Shown piece by piece: positions 8,969 through 17,534 of a stretch of 57,229 bases of DNA. A program made the translations under genes and the position numbers. Every line of letters begins with the position of its first letter. The stretch's first letter is position 1. The stretch is taken from the NCBI GenBank assembly GCA_022450595.1, contig JAKUPT010000013.1:1-57229 (forward strand), given 5' to 3'. Below the pieces are notes generated by a model. That model was not told the DNA's origin. It saw only the letters and a program-made list of their open reading frames with translations, and made no database searches. This DNA is from Bdellovibrionales bacterium (GTDB taxonomy: Bacteria; Bdellovibrionota; Bdellovibrionia; Bdellovibrionales; UBA1609).

Positions 8969-10276
8969 ATGGCGACAAAGTCAGTGCAACTGCCGGATAT
9001 TGGTGAAGGGGTTACAGAAGGGGAATTGGTTCAATGGTTAGTTCAAGTGGGCGACACGGTTGAAGATGATCAACCTGTAGCTGAGGTGATGACCGACAAA
9101 GCCACTGTTGAAGTGCCTACTCCTTTTGCGGGAACTGTTAAAGAACTCAAAGCCCAAGAAGGGGATGTGATCCCAATTGAAACTGAAATTTTAGTTTTAG
9201 AAACTTCAGGTGCGGCACAAGAAGAGGCTCCTCAAAAAGAAGAGCCAAAAAAAGAAGAGCCAAAGCAAGAAGCTTCTGCAAGTTCAACTTCAGAGCCTGC
9301 AGCTACCGCCGGAACTCAAGCCACTCAAACCATTCATCCACCAGTGGCTGAGGTGAACGTTTTAGCCACACCAAGCACTCGCAGATTAGCTCGCGAGATG
9401 AGTGTAGACATCAATCAAGTTGGAGGCTCAGGCCTTGCTGGTCGCGTGACAAGAGAAGATGTATTGAGCGCGAAACCATCCGCAGCACCAGCAGCGACTA
9501 ACGGAAGTGCACAGCCTTCGATCTCTACACCTCAGTTTAAAACTCCAGCACCACTGCCAGTTGATAGTGCAGAAAGAGAAGAGCGCGTGGCCTTAAGAGG
9601 CATTCGTCGTAAGATTGCTGAAAACATGCAAATGACTAAACAAGTGGTTCCTCACTTTACTTTAATGGACGAGTGCAATGTGACCGAACTTGTTAAGCTT
9701 CGCACTCAAGCAAAGTCTGCCGGTGAAAAGCACAATGTTAAAATCACTTACTTGCCATTTGTGATGAAGTCGTTGATTGCAACCATCAGAGATTATCCAA
9801 TGTTTAATGCCAGCATTGATGATCAAGCTCAGGAAATTGTTTACAAAAAATATTTCAACATTGGATTTGCTGCGGACACACCAAATGGACTTGTAGTGCC
9901 TGTGATTAAAGACGCTGACAGAAAATCAATTTTACAAATCAGTGCAGAGATTATGGACTTAGCCGGTCGTGCCAGAGAAGGTAAACTTAAGCCAGATGAG
10001 ATGAAGGGCGCAACAATTACCGTTACTAATATTGGTAGTGTTGGTGGTAACTATGCCACACCAATCATCAACCATCCGGAAGTCGCCATTCTTGGAATGT
10101 ACAAAATTGTCGACAAACCAATTATGAAAGACGGTAAGTTTAGAGCAGCAAAAGTAATGAACTACACCATCACTGCCGATCACCGACTGATTGATGGTGC
10201 TGTGGCAGCTAACTTTTTAAATGCCTTTATGAAAAGACTTGAAAACCCAAGTCATCTAATGTTGGAAATGATCTAA
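8969..10276 (+). CDS. 2-oxoacid dehydrogenase E2 (dihydrolipoamide acyltransferase)
   Basis: This is the core acyltransferase of a pyruvate- or branched-chain-type 2-oxoacid dehydrogenase complex. From the ATG at 8969 (GGAGAG upstream; a GTG six bases earlier is less likely) the domains are: one lipoyl domain (1-78) with lipoylated Lys44 in MTDKATVEV; an Ala/Pro/Glu-rich linker; the peripheral subunit-binding domain (131-166, VLATPSTRRLARE and GLAGRVTREDVL); a second linker; and the catalytic domain (about 200-435) with the active-site HxxxDG at His405-Gly410. Substrate class (pyruvate or branched-chain) cannot be decided without E1. lpdA follows after 15 bases. No E1 alpha/beta gene is in the window. 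Confidence 0.93.
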   Translation: MATKSVQLPDIGEGVTEGELVQWLVQVGDTVEDDQPVAEVMTDKATVEVPTPFAGTVKELKAQEGDVIPIETEILVLETSGAAQEEAPQKEEPKKEEPKQEASASSTSEPAATAGTQATQTIHPPVAEVNVLATPSTRRLAREMSVDINQVGGSGLAGRVTREDVLSAKPSAAPAATNGSAQPSISTPQFKTPAPLPVDSAEREERVALRGIRRKIAENMQMTKQVVPHFTLMDECNVTELVKLRTQAKSAGEKHNVKITYLPFVMKSLIATIRDYPMFNASIDDQAQEIVYKKYFNIGFAADTPNGLVVPVIKDADRKSILQISAEIMDLAGRAREGKLKPDEMKGATITVTNIGSVGGNYATPIINHPEVAILGMYKIVDKPIMKDGKFRAAKVMNYTITADHRLIDGAVAANFLNAFMKRLENPSHLMLEMI

Positions 10277-10291
10277 AGAGAGGACTTTTTT

Positions 10292-11737
10292 ATGTCGTAT
10301 GATGTTTGTGTAATTGGTGCCGGACCTGGTGGTTATGTGGCGGCCATTAAAGCCGCTCAACTTGGTTTGAAAACAGTGATTATTGAGCGTGAAAAACTAG
10401 GTGGAGTTTGTTTAAACGTTGGTTGTATTCCTTCAAAGGCGATGATCACGGCCGCACACTTTTTACACAAAGTGGAACATGAAAGTTCAACCATGGGGAT
10501 TGAAGTCTCCGGTGTAAAACTTAACATGCCAAAGCTTAAAAACTGGAAACAGTCAGTGTCAGACCGTATGGCTGGTGGTGTTGAGCAGTTATTAAAAGGC
10601 AATAAAGTTGAAATTGTACAAGGTGATGCCGAGTTCACATCAGCTAACGACATTACAGTAAAGTCCTCTAAAGAGACTCGTCATATTAAAGCCAAAAACT
10701 TTGTGGTGGCCACGGGCTCCAGACCTATTGAGATCCCAGGTTTTAGTTTTGATGAAAAAACAGTGATGTCTTCCACAGGGGCTTTGGATTTAGAGCAAGT
10801 GCCTAAAAAGTTAATCACCATTGGTGGTGGGTACATTGGCCTTGAGATCAGTTCTTATCTTGCAGAGCTTGGTTGTGAAGTCACAATTTTAGAAGCTGCC
10901 GATGGAGTGCTTAAAGGTGCTGCGGATCCTGATTGTATTAAAGTTGTTGAAAGACAGCTTAAAAAACAAGGCAATGTAAAAGTTCACACAAAAGCTTTTG
11001 CAAAAAGCTTTGAGAAAAAAGGCTCTGGCGTTGTTGTAAAAGCGGAAGTGAATGGAAAAGTGGAGAGCTTTGAAGCGGATAAAATTTTAGTGACTGTTGG
11101 TAGAAAGCCAAACTCCGATCAAATGAAGCTTAAGCAAATCGGTTTAAACATTGATGATCGTGGATTTGTGAAAGTGGATGCTCAAATGCGTTCCAACATT
11201 CCACATATTTTTGCTATTGGTGATATTGCAGGCCAACCAATGCTAGCCCACAAAGCTAGTCATGAGGGAGTGCTTGTGGCCGAAGTGATGGCTGGACACA
11301 ACCGAGTTTACGACGCAAAAACAGTTCCTGCTGTGATTTTCACTCACCCTGAAATTGCCTCAGCCGGATGGACCGAAGAAGAGTGTAAAGCTCAAGGCTA
11401 CAGCGATCTAAAGGTGAATAAGTTTCCTTTTGCTGCCAACGGACGAGCGGTTTCATTAATGGAAACTGATGGCTTTGTAAAAATGATTGCAGACAATAAA
11501 ACTCACAGACTTTTAGGAGTTCACATTTGTGGGCCAGAGGCGAGCAACCTTATCAGTGAGGCCGTACTTGCTATTGAAATGGGAGCAAGACTTGAGGACT
11601 TAGCACTTTCCATTCACCCTCACCCAACCCTTGGGGAGACAATGATGGAGGCGGCTGAAGCCACTCTTGGTCATGCCATTCATATGATTAATAAACCCGT
11701 GAATACTAAAAAATCATCAGCACAGGCGCGTGTATAA
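10292..11737 (+). CDS. lpdA: Dihydrolipoyl dehydrogenase (E3)
   Basis: E3 reoxidises the dihydrolipoyl group of E2 with FAD and NAD+. The FAD-binding GAGPGG (9-14) is followed by the redox-active pair Cys40-Cys45 in GGVCLNVGCIPSKA. An NAD-binding glycine motif (IGGGYIGLE) and the C-terminal catalytic dyad HPHPTLGE (His444, Glu449) are intact. Length (481) is typical for the family. It lies directly after E2 with AGAGGA upstream of the ATG, and lipB begins three bases after its stop, so all are probably one operon. Confidence 0.96.
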   Translation: MSYDVCVIGAGPGGYVAAIKAAQLGLKTVIIEREKLGGVCLNVGCIPSKAMITAAHFLHKVEHESSTMGIEVSGVKLNMPKLKNWKQSVSDRMAGGVEQLLKGNKVEIVQGDAEFTSANDITVKSSKETRHIKAKNFVVATGSRPIEIPGFSFDEKTVMSSTGALDLEQVPKKLITIGGGYIGLEISSYLAELGCEVTILEAADGVLKGAADPDCIKVVERQLKKQGNVKVHTKAFAKSFEKKGSGVVVKAEVNGKVESFEADKILVTVGRKPNSDQMKLKQIGLNIDDRGFVKVDAQMRSNIPHIFAIGDIAGQPMLAHKASHEGVLVAEVMAGHNRVYDAKTVPAVIFTHPEIASAGWTEEECKAQGYSDLKVNKFPFAANGRAVSLMETDGFVKMIADNKTHRLLGVHICGPEASNLISEAVLAIEMGARLEDLALSIHPHPTLGETMMEAAEATLGHAIHMINKPVNTKKSSAQARV

Positions 11738-11740
11738 AAA

Positions 11741-12394
11741 ATGAAATTAATAGAGTGGGGGCTTGTTGATTATCAACAAGCTCTTGATCAACAACTTGAT
11801 CTTCTCAATAAAGTCCATACCGGTGAAAAAAAAGAAACACTAATATACTGTTCTCATCCACCGGTAGTAACACTTGGTCGTGGTGCCACAGAAAAAGACC
11901 TTTCTGGTTGGTCAGGTCATACTTATGAAATTTCTAGAGGTGGAAAAGCCACTTATCACGGCCCTAATCAGTTGGTTGTGTATCCTATTTTAGATCTCAA
12001 CAAAACCGACAGAAAAAAACTTCCCGCAAAAGATCTGCATGCTTACCTGCGGGGTTTTGAACAAGCCATAGTGGACACTCTAAAAACTTACGACATCGAA
12101 GCCACGACCACTCCCACTGAAGAGGTTTCCGCCGTGGATGAAAAACCTCAATGGACCGGTGTTTGGGTGAAAGACAAAAAAATCGCCTCCATAGGAATTG
12201 CCGTTAAAAAATGGATCACCTACCACGGTGCTGCCATTAATTTAGAAAAAGACCCCAACGCCTTTCAAGGCATCAACCCCTGCGGCTTCTCCTCAAACGT
12301 AATGACTTCACTTGAGGAACTCCTCGGCGAAAAGCCTCACACCAACACCTTCAAAGCCCGCCTCCTAAAACAACTCTGCTCCCAATTTAACTAA
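11741..12394 (+). CDS. lipB: Octanoyltransferase
   Basis: LipB moves octanoate from acyl carrier protein to lipoyl domains, the step before LipA. The signature SRGGKATYHGPNQLV is at 65-79. The catalytic Lys (Lys147 in KKIASIG) and Cys (Cys181 in INPCGF) are both present. The 217-residue length is normal. The start lies three bases after the lpdA stop without a strong ribosome site of its own, so translational coupling is likely. Codon use changes along the gene: the last about 60 codons strongly prefer C-ending codons (ccc, aac, ctc, tgc, gcc), unlike the first half. A repeated hairpin starts 11 bases after the stop. Confidence 0.95.
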   Translation: MKLIEWGLVDYQQALDQQLDLLNKVHTGEKKETLIYCSHPPVVTLGRGATEKDLSGWSGHTYEISRGGKATYHGPNQLVVYPILDLNKTDRKKLPAKDLHAYLRGFEQAIVDTLKTYDIEATTTPTEEVSAVDEKPQWTGVWVKDKKIASIGIAVKKWITYHGAAINLEKDPNAFQGINPCGFSSNVMTSLEELLGEKPHTNTFKARLLKQLCSQFN

Positions 12395-12405
12395 CACCCC
12401 ATCCC

Positions 12406-12426
12406 AAAAGGTACGGACTACCTTTT
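12406..12426 (+). repeat. Dispersed 21-nt hairpin repeat, copy 1 (after lipB)
   Basis: Arms AAAAGGTA and TACCTTTT flank the loop CGGAC. More T residues follow, so it can act as a terminator for the lipoate operon. The 11 bases between the lipB stop and the hairpin (CACCCCATCCC) and the TAA itself recur, with one change, after the sulfatase-like gene (copy at 20086-20106). Confidence 0.85.
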
Positions 12427-12473
12427 TCCTTTTTCAAAACAGTTCTGTACTCAGTTTAGTTAGGTGGACTTAG

Positions 12474-14924
12474 TTAATAATCATAGATGTGCTCTATGTT
12501 ACCATATTGATTCTTAATTCTTTGCAGCTGATTAGACAATTCAGAGACCTTTACTAAAAAAACTAGTCTTGTTTTATCCTTATCAGATACAACTTTACTT
12601 TCAAAAAGTAGGTTAGCATTTGGTAAGGTGACCTTAGTTGATTTATTTGTTAAAAAGCTTAATGCGATCTCATCATTACCAGAAATTTCAAGAAAATTAA
12701 TTTTTTGTGCAGCCAAAATTGGAACCAACTCCGTAAAGGGTCCCCAGCGAGGTATACCAATAAGGTGATTATTATCTTCTGTTGCTAAAACCTGAATTCT
12801 AGGGTCGAATTCAATTATATTGCGGTCGTCAGCTTTTACTTTTGCGTATATAAGTCCATCACTGGCTTCATATGCCGTTTTTGCACCAAACCCTATAAGT
12901 TTGGCGTAAATTGTTTTAACTACAAACTCCATTGAGAAGAATAATTTTCTCTCAGTTTTTCTGATAAAGCCACTTTCCAAAAAATTTGTATTTGCCCAAA
13001 GTTTTTTAACCCAATGCCAAAAATTAAATTCATACCATGCGGTATGATAAATAAAATCACTATATGCACGATGAGCCTCAGCAATGATTTGATCTTCTTT
13101 TGTGGGGCCACTTATCCAGTAAGAAAGTCTGCCAAATGTATTTTCGTAAAAACTTTTGAGTAAATATTCAAGAGTCGTACTAACTCCTATTACTTGTAGC
13201 ATAGTTCGATATTCTTTATTTACTGGGTAAGCCATTTCAGTAAGGATCATTACTCTGTCATAGAGACTCCAGTACTCGTTTATACTTTCTAGAAACGGAA
13301 AGTCACTAGGGTTATTTTTTGCCTCTAAAAAGTCTGCATACTCTTTTGGATTAAAAACCAAATACCATTCTGGAATAGTTAATATGGTTTGTTCTTCACC
13401 TCTAAAATACTGAGGAATAGATTTAGCCTTAGCTTTCAATACCCCTTTATTTTTTGGGTAATAGGCATCCCAAAGTTTATTAATAAAACGGTTTTTAGGA
13501 TCAACCTTATCTTTTAGTGCAAAAAAATCAGATGATTTGGGATAGGCTTTTTGAAACTGTTCTTCGGAGGCGTAAATTTGGTAGGGCAAATAGTAAGTAC
13601 CTCCCATATCTGTAACAGCGTCTACGATCTCTTGTGTCCATTTTTTAACTTTTTCTTTAGCTTTATTGTCAGTGCCTTGGCGATAATATACCACAAAGGC
13701 AAAAACTTCTTTACGAGCCCAGGCAAGTAATGTGCCTGAATCAGGCTTGGCATGACGTATAGATACATTAATTATATTAACATCGTTATCTAGAAAAATT
13801 TTTTTCATCTTAGGATAGAAGTCATCAAACTTTTCTACAGGAACAAAATACTCTCTAAGAACATAGGTGTAGTCATCTCTATCTGATGGTTCGAGTTCCC
13901 GCACATCATAACTGGCTTCCCAGTTACGCCAAACCACACGTTCTTTAGAATAATAATAAGGATCGAAAACACTTTTTCTTAACCATTTTCCAAAATCAGA
14001 GCCGGATACAATATCAACTAAATAGGGCTGCAGTGGATACTTACGATCTTTAGCTATAAGCCGATCTGTATGAGTGAGTTCTTTATTGGTTTTATACCAA
14101 CTCACATCTAATACCTTTTCATAATCAGGAGGATATATATCGGCATTATGAAAAACCACATTCTTATTTTCTCGTATTTTATCAAAAAAATAGTTTTTAT
14201 ATTCAGTGATTGGCATTGACTTAGTTCGTCGCTCAACTTTTGTATTATCTGTAAGAAACAAAGTTGCTTCTGAGATAACACCTAGACCACCATATCCTCC
14301 AATAGCACCATAAAATAGTTCTTTATTTTTATCAGGTGTTGCTTTTTTTACACTGCCATCAGCTAGAACAATTTTAAAAGATTTAACTGATAAAATTAAT
14401 GGTCCTTCCCCAATATAGCGTCCGTGAACATTTACACTTAAAGAGCCGCCCACAGTAAAATTCGCATAGGTTTGCATGATTTTGATAGAAAGATTTTTTG
14501 GATCAATTATTTCCTGAATATCTCGCCACGTGATACCAGACTGAACTGTGATTTCCTTTTTATCTGGCTGAAAGTCCAATACTTTATTGTACTGTCTCAT
14601 ATCTAAATGAATGCTATTTTCATAAGCGACTTGTCCACCCTGACTATAGCGACCACCGCCAATCGACACTTTGCCAGTGGTGTTTTTGATGGCTTTTACA
14701 ATATCTTCTTCAGTTTTAGGCTGTATGACCTGAGCCACTTGTATGGGGTTCAGTTTAGTCACGTCATTAACAATTTTATTGTTCAGACGCTTTTGAAAAT
14801 TGTTATCACCTGAAATCTTAACAGTTATAAAAGTTGTTAGACAAAGTGGTATTGATATCCATTTGATTCGAAATACTCTTAAAACGGAAATTATTTTGTT
14901 CTTAAATATATTTAGTATCTTCAC
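12474..14924 (-). CDS. Membrane-anchored FAD-binding oxidoreductase with a large unknown C-terminal domain
   Basis: The 816-residue product has an N-terminal hydrophobic segment (about 19-35), suggesting a membrane anchor or signal. Next is an FAD-binding PCMH-type domain (about 55-230) with SIGGGRYSQGG, FTVGGSLSVNVHGRYIGEG and GGYGGLGVISEATLFLTDN, as in lactone oxidases, DHCR24 and other VAO-family enzymes. A substrate-binding half (about 230-500) ends with NRFINKLWDAYYPK. The final about 310 residues (from RGEEQTILTIPEWYLVFNP) are a separate domain I cannot name. A GTG at 14924 with AAGG upstream is chosen; the frame extends to a TTG at 14969, too close to the divergent gene. It is divergent from a methyltransferase, which may share its pathway. 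Confidence 0.8.
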   Translation of the reverse strand: MKILNIFKNKIISVLRVFRIKWISIPLCLTTFITVKISGDNNFQKRLNNKIVNDVTKLNPIQVAQVIQPKTEEDIVKAIKNTTGKVSIGGGRYSQGGQVAYENSIHLDMRQYNKVLDFQPDKKEITVQSGITWRDIQEIIDPKNLSIKIMQTYANFTVGGSLSVNVHGRYIGEGPLILSVKSFKIVLADGSVKKATPDKNKELFYGAIGGYGGLGVISEATLFLTDNTKVERRTKSMPITEYKNYFFDKIRENKNVVFHNADIYPPDYEKVLDVSWYKTNKELTHTDRLIAKDRKYPLQPYLVDIVSGSDFGKWLRKSVFDPYYYSKERVVWRNWEASYDVRELEPSDRDDYTYVLREYFVPVEKFDDFYPKMKKIFLDNDVNIINVSIRHAKPDSGTLLAWARKEVFAFVVYYRQGTDNKAKEKVKKWTQEIVDAVTDMGGTYYLPYQIYASEEQFQKAYPKSSDFFALKDKVDPKNRFINKLWDAYYPKNKGVLKAKAKSIPQYFRGEEQTILTIPEWYLVFNPKEYADFLEAKNNPSDFPFLESINEYWSLYDRVMILTEMAYPVNKEYRTMLQVIGVSTTLEYLLKSFYENTFGRLSYWISGPTKEDQIIAEAHRAYSDFIYHTAWYEFNFWHWVKKLWANTNFLESGFIRKTERKLFFSMEFVVKTIYAKLIGFGAKTAYEASDGLIYAKVKADDRNIIEFDPRIQVLATEDNNHLIGIPRWGPFTELVPILAAQKINFLEISGNDEIALSFLTNKSTKVTLPNANLLFESKVVSDKDKTRLVFLVKVSELSNQLQRIKNQYGNIEHIYDY

Positions 14925-14971
14925 TTTTGGTATCCTTGTTGATACCCTATTAAAAAATATGAGAGGCAAGT

Positions 14972-15961
14972 ATGCAAGACATAAACTCTAGACGAGACTT
15001 TATCAGAAGACTAACCACAATCTCTGCACTTATGTTTGCATTGCCTTATCGAGATTTGTTAGCTGCTGCAAAACAAGGTATTAAAAATGGCCAACTTGTA
15101 CTAGATAAAGATATTGGTAATTTTGCTTATATTTATGGCAATGACTCGTTTAAACAAGAGTTCTATCCATTTTTGATTAATGTTTTTCATTTGTTTCCTG
15201 AAAAAGAAATGCATCAGTTGATTGATCAAGTATCTCAAGATAGAAAAACAGATCGTGAAATTTATCGAACACTACAAAGTCGAATCCATGAAATAAAACC
15301 AATGTTAGGTGATCTAACTTTCGCTTTGCCGGCATTAAAAAAGCAAAAAGAAGAGATGGGTAGACAAGCGATAAAGTTATTGAAAGGAAAGAAAACATTT
15401 TCTGGTTATTTTGAAATTGGAACTACAGGTAGATATATTGGTCACCTAGAAGATATATTAGATATTAATGGACCAATATTTTTATCACATGAAAAGGCTG
15501 CAACCTATTCACCTGTAGACATTGTTGAGCGAGGACAATTATCAAAAATTGGTGAATTTGTGCCATTAAATAACTATGAAGTCGATTACACAAAAGATAT
15601 CCCCAAAAACTCCATTGATTTAGCAACTGTTTATATTGGGTTTCATCATTGTCCAGTCAAATTGCGTGATCAGTTTTTATCCACCATTCGAGACATCTTA
15701 AGGCCTGGCGGTCAATTAATTGTTCGCGACCACAATGTTTTTAATGAAAAAATGTGGCGTATAGTTGCTCTTGCTCATGACATATTTAATATGGGAACAA
15801 ATGAAACTTTAGCTTACAATGAGTCTGAAATTCGAAAATTTTATTCACACGAGCATCTAGATCAGATGATGCTTAAAAATGGTTTTAAAACAGATGGCAT
15901 AAAACTATATCAGCAAGGTGACCCTACACTTAATGGTTTAATGTTATACACCAAGGCTTAG
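14972..15961 (+). CDS. SAM-dependent methyltransferase-like protein with a twin-arginine signal
   Basis: The N-terminus SRRDFIRRLTTISALMFALPY followed by a short AAA-containing region fits a Tat signal (S-R-R-x-F-x-K/R, then a modest hydrophobic core). The rest is a class I methyltransferase fold: a motif I-like FEIGTTGRYIG (about 145), the SIDLATVYIGFHHCP strand (about 215) and LRPGGQLIVRDHN (about 245). Methyltransferases use cytosolic S-adenosylmethionine, so a Tat signal is odd; it may instead act as a membrane anchor, or the protein may have changed function. The divergent neighbour is a membrane FAD oxidoreductase and the next gene a phospholipase D-like protein, suggesting a joint role at the membrane, perhaps on lipids (inference). 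Confidence 0.72.
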   Translation: MQDINSRRDFIRRLTTISALMFALPYRDLLAAAKQGIKNGQLVLDKDIGNFAYIYGNDSFKQEFYPFLINVFHLFPEKEMHQLIDQVSQDRKTDREIYRTLQSRIHEIKPMLGDLTFALPALKKQKEEMGRQAIKLLKGKKTFSGYFEIGTTGRYIGHLEDILDINGPIFLSHEKAATYSPVDIVERGQLSKIGEFVPLNNYEVDYTKDIPKNSIDLATVYIGFHHCPVKLRDQFLSTIRDILRPGGQLIVRDHNVFNEKMWRIVALAHDIFNMGTNETLAYNESEIRKFYSHEHLDQMMLKNGFKTDGIKLYQQGDPTLNGLMLYTKA

Positions 15962-15967
15962 ATTATA

Positions 15968-17389
15968 ATGAAAAAGTTGATTAAGATATCAGGTGTCTCC
16001 GTTCTAGGTTTAATAGGAGTGATTTATTTGGCAACGGCAGGCTTTCTTTGGTGGAGTGAAACCACGCTTAGGGTTGAGCCTGTAAACGAGTCAATTTATT
16101 CTCGATCCAAAGATCTTCATCATATTGAACTTATTGACGATGGTTTATTAAGTCTTAAAAAACGCATTGAGTTGATCGACAGTGCAAAAAACAGCATTGA
16201 TTTAGAGTTTTTTATTTATGAAATTGATATTGCTGGTCAAATTATAACTCAAAAATTAATTGAGGCGGCCAGGCGAGGAGTAAAGGTTAGGCTGCTAGTG
16301 GATTTTGCGGCCCCAGTTTTTGTTTTAAAAACAGCATATGCTAAGCAGCTTAAAAAAAATAATATAGAAGTGAAGTATTATAATACTACTAACAACTTGC
16401 GCATCGTGAGCGTTCAACATCGCAGCCATAGAAAGCTTTTAATCATAGATAATACCGTAGCCATGACTGGTGGCCGTAATATAGGTGACGATTATTTCAA
16501 CCTATCAAGTCATTATAACTTTTTAGACAGTGATATTGTAATTAGAGGGCCCATTGTTGATTCAATTCTAAAGAGTTTTAATTTGTATTGGATGTCTAAT
16601 TATGCAGATCATCCTGATCCTAAACAAGGTGACGTCGCCCTTTTAGGAGAAGTTTTTTTTACGAAGACAAAGGCCTCAGAAGAAATATTAGACTCTATAA
16701 AAAACTTACCTTTATCTGAAGGCAGTACCTACAAGAGTGGAAAATGCAATGATATAGAGTTTATTACTGATTTTCCTGGTGTCAGTTTAAATAATAGACA
16801 GGTGTTTAAATACCTTTCATTAGCTTTAAATGAGGCTAAATCGAAAATATATGGTGAAAGTCCTTATTTTGTTCTTAGGCCTGATGGCATAAGTTTATTA
16901 AAAGAGTTATCGGCTAAAGGAATAAAGCAAGATTACCTCACAAATAGTTTATATTCGACAGACGCTTTTTATACAGTTTCAGCACTTACCAATTCACTTG
17001 GTTCTATTCGTGACACCGGTGTTAATTTGTATGCCTACAGTGGCGATAAGCCGATTGATTACCTGTCTTCTATAAACGGTGTGTCTGAGCGCTGGGGTAC
17101 CCATTCGAAAAGAGCTGTCATAGACAATCAACACTTTATAATTGGTACCTATAATGTAGACCCGAGATCAGCAAATTTAAACTCAGAAGTTTTAATAATA
17201 TGTAGGAACAGCCCTGAGCTAGCGACTCATATGTCTTCAAGTATTAAAACTAGAATTTCCAAAGCTTGGCCCGTTGTAGAGAGTGGTAAGTCTTATTTTA
17301 CAAATCTCATAAAGAGCGCGAGTATTTATCAGGTAATTAAATTTATTGTTGTCTTGCCTGTTGCGGAACTCTTCAAATTCTTACTATGA
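15968..17389 (+). CDS. Phospholipase D-like / cardiolipin synthase C-like membrane protein
   Basis: The 473-residue protein has an N-terminal membrane segment (about 9-29) and two HKD motifs: His154-x-Lys156-x4-Asp161 (HRKLLIID) followed by GGRN, and His379-x-Lys381-x4-Asp386 (HSKRAVID) followed by GTYNVDPRSANLNSE. The second motif context is that of ClsC-type cardiolipin synthases and related PLD-family transphosphatidylases. The likely action is phosphatidyl transfer or phosphodiester cleavage at the membrane. It follows the Tat-type methyltransferase gene after six bases and is surely cotranscribed with it. Confidence 0.85.
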   Translation: MKKLIKISGVSVLGLIGVIYLATAGFLWWSETTLRVEPVNESIYSRSKDLHHIELIDDGLLSLKKRIELIDSAKNSIDLEFFIYEIDIAGQIITQKLIEAARRGVKVRLLVDFAAPVFVLKTAYAKQLKKNNIEVKYYNTTNNLRIVSVQHRSHRKLLIIDNTVAMTGGRNIGDDYFNLSSHYNFLDSDIVIRGPIVDSILKSFNLYWMSNYADHPDPKQGDVALLGEVFFTKTKASEEILDSIKNLPLSEGSTYKSGKCNDIEFITDFPGVSLNNRQVFKYLSLALNEAKSKIYGESPYFVLRPDGISLLKELSAKGIKQDYLTNSLYSTDAFYTVSALTNSLGSIRDTGVNLYAYSGDKPIDYLSSINGVSERWGTHSKRAVIDNQHFIIGTYNVDPRSANLNSEVLIICRNSPELATHMSSSIKTRISKAWPVVESGKSYFTNLIKSASIYQVIKFIVVLPVAELFKFLL

Positions 17390-17469
17390 AATGCTGGCAA
17401 TAATCTTATAAAGCATTAGGAATATATTTAGACACATAACGCTCCGAGGCAAGCGGTGTCAAAGTGCCT

Positions 17470-17485
17470 TGGCATGATCTTTGAT
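17470..17485 (+). promoter_or_regulatory. Possible sigma-54-type promoter before the Tyr-rich lipoprotein gene
   Basis: TGGCATG, four bases, then TTGAT resembles the sigma-54 consensus TGGCAYR-N4-TTGCW. The GG and the second element are correctly spaced, but the expected GC at -12 is GA. It lies 50 bases before the lipoprotein start. Only one mismatch in key positions, but no enhancer site or independent support. Confidence 0.3.
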
Positions 17486-17534
17486 CTATAGGGGGGTGTT
17501 CGCCAAAACTGGTGTCAAAAAAGAGGGGGAAATT

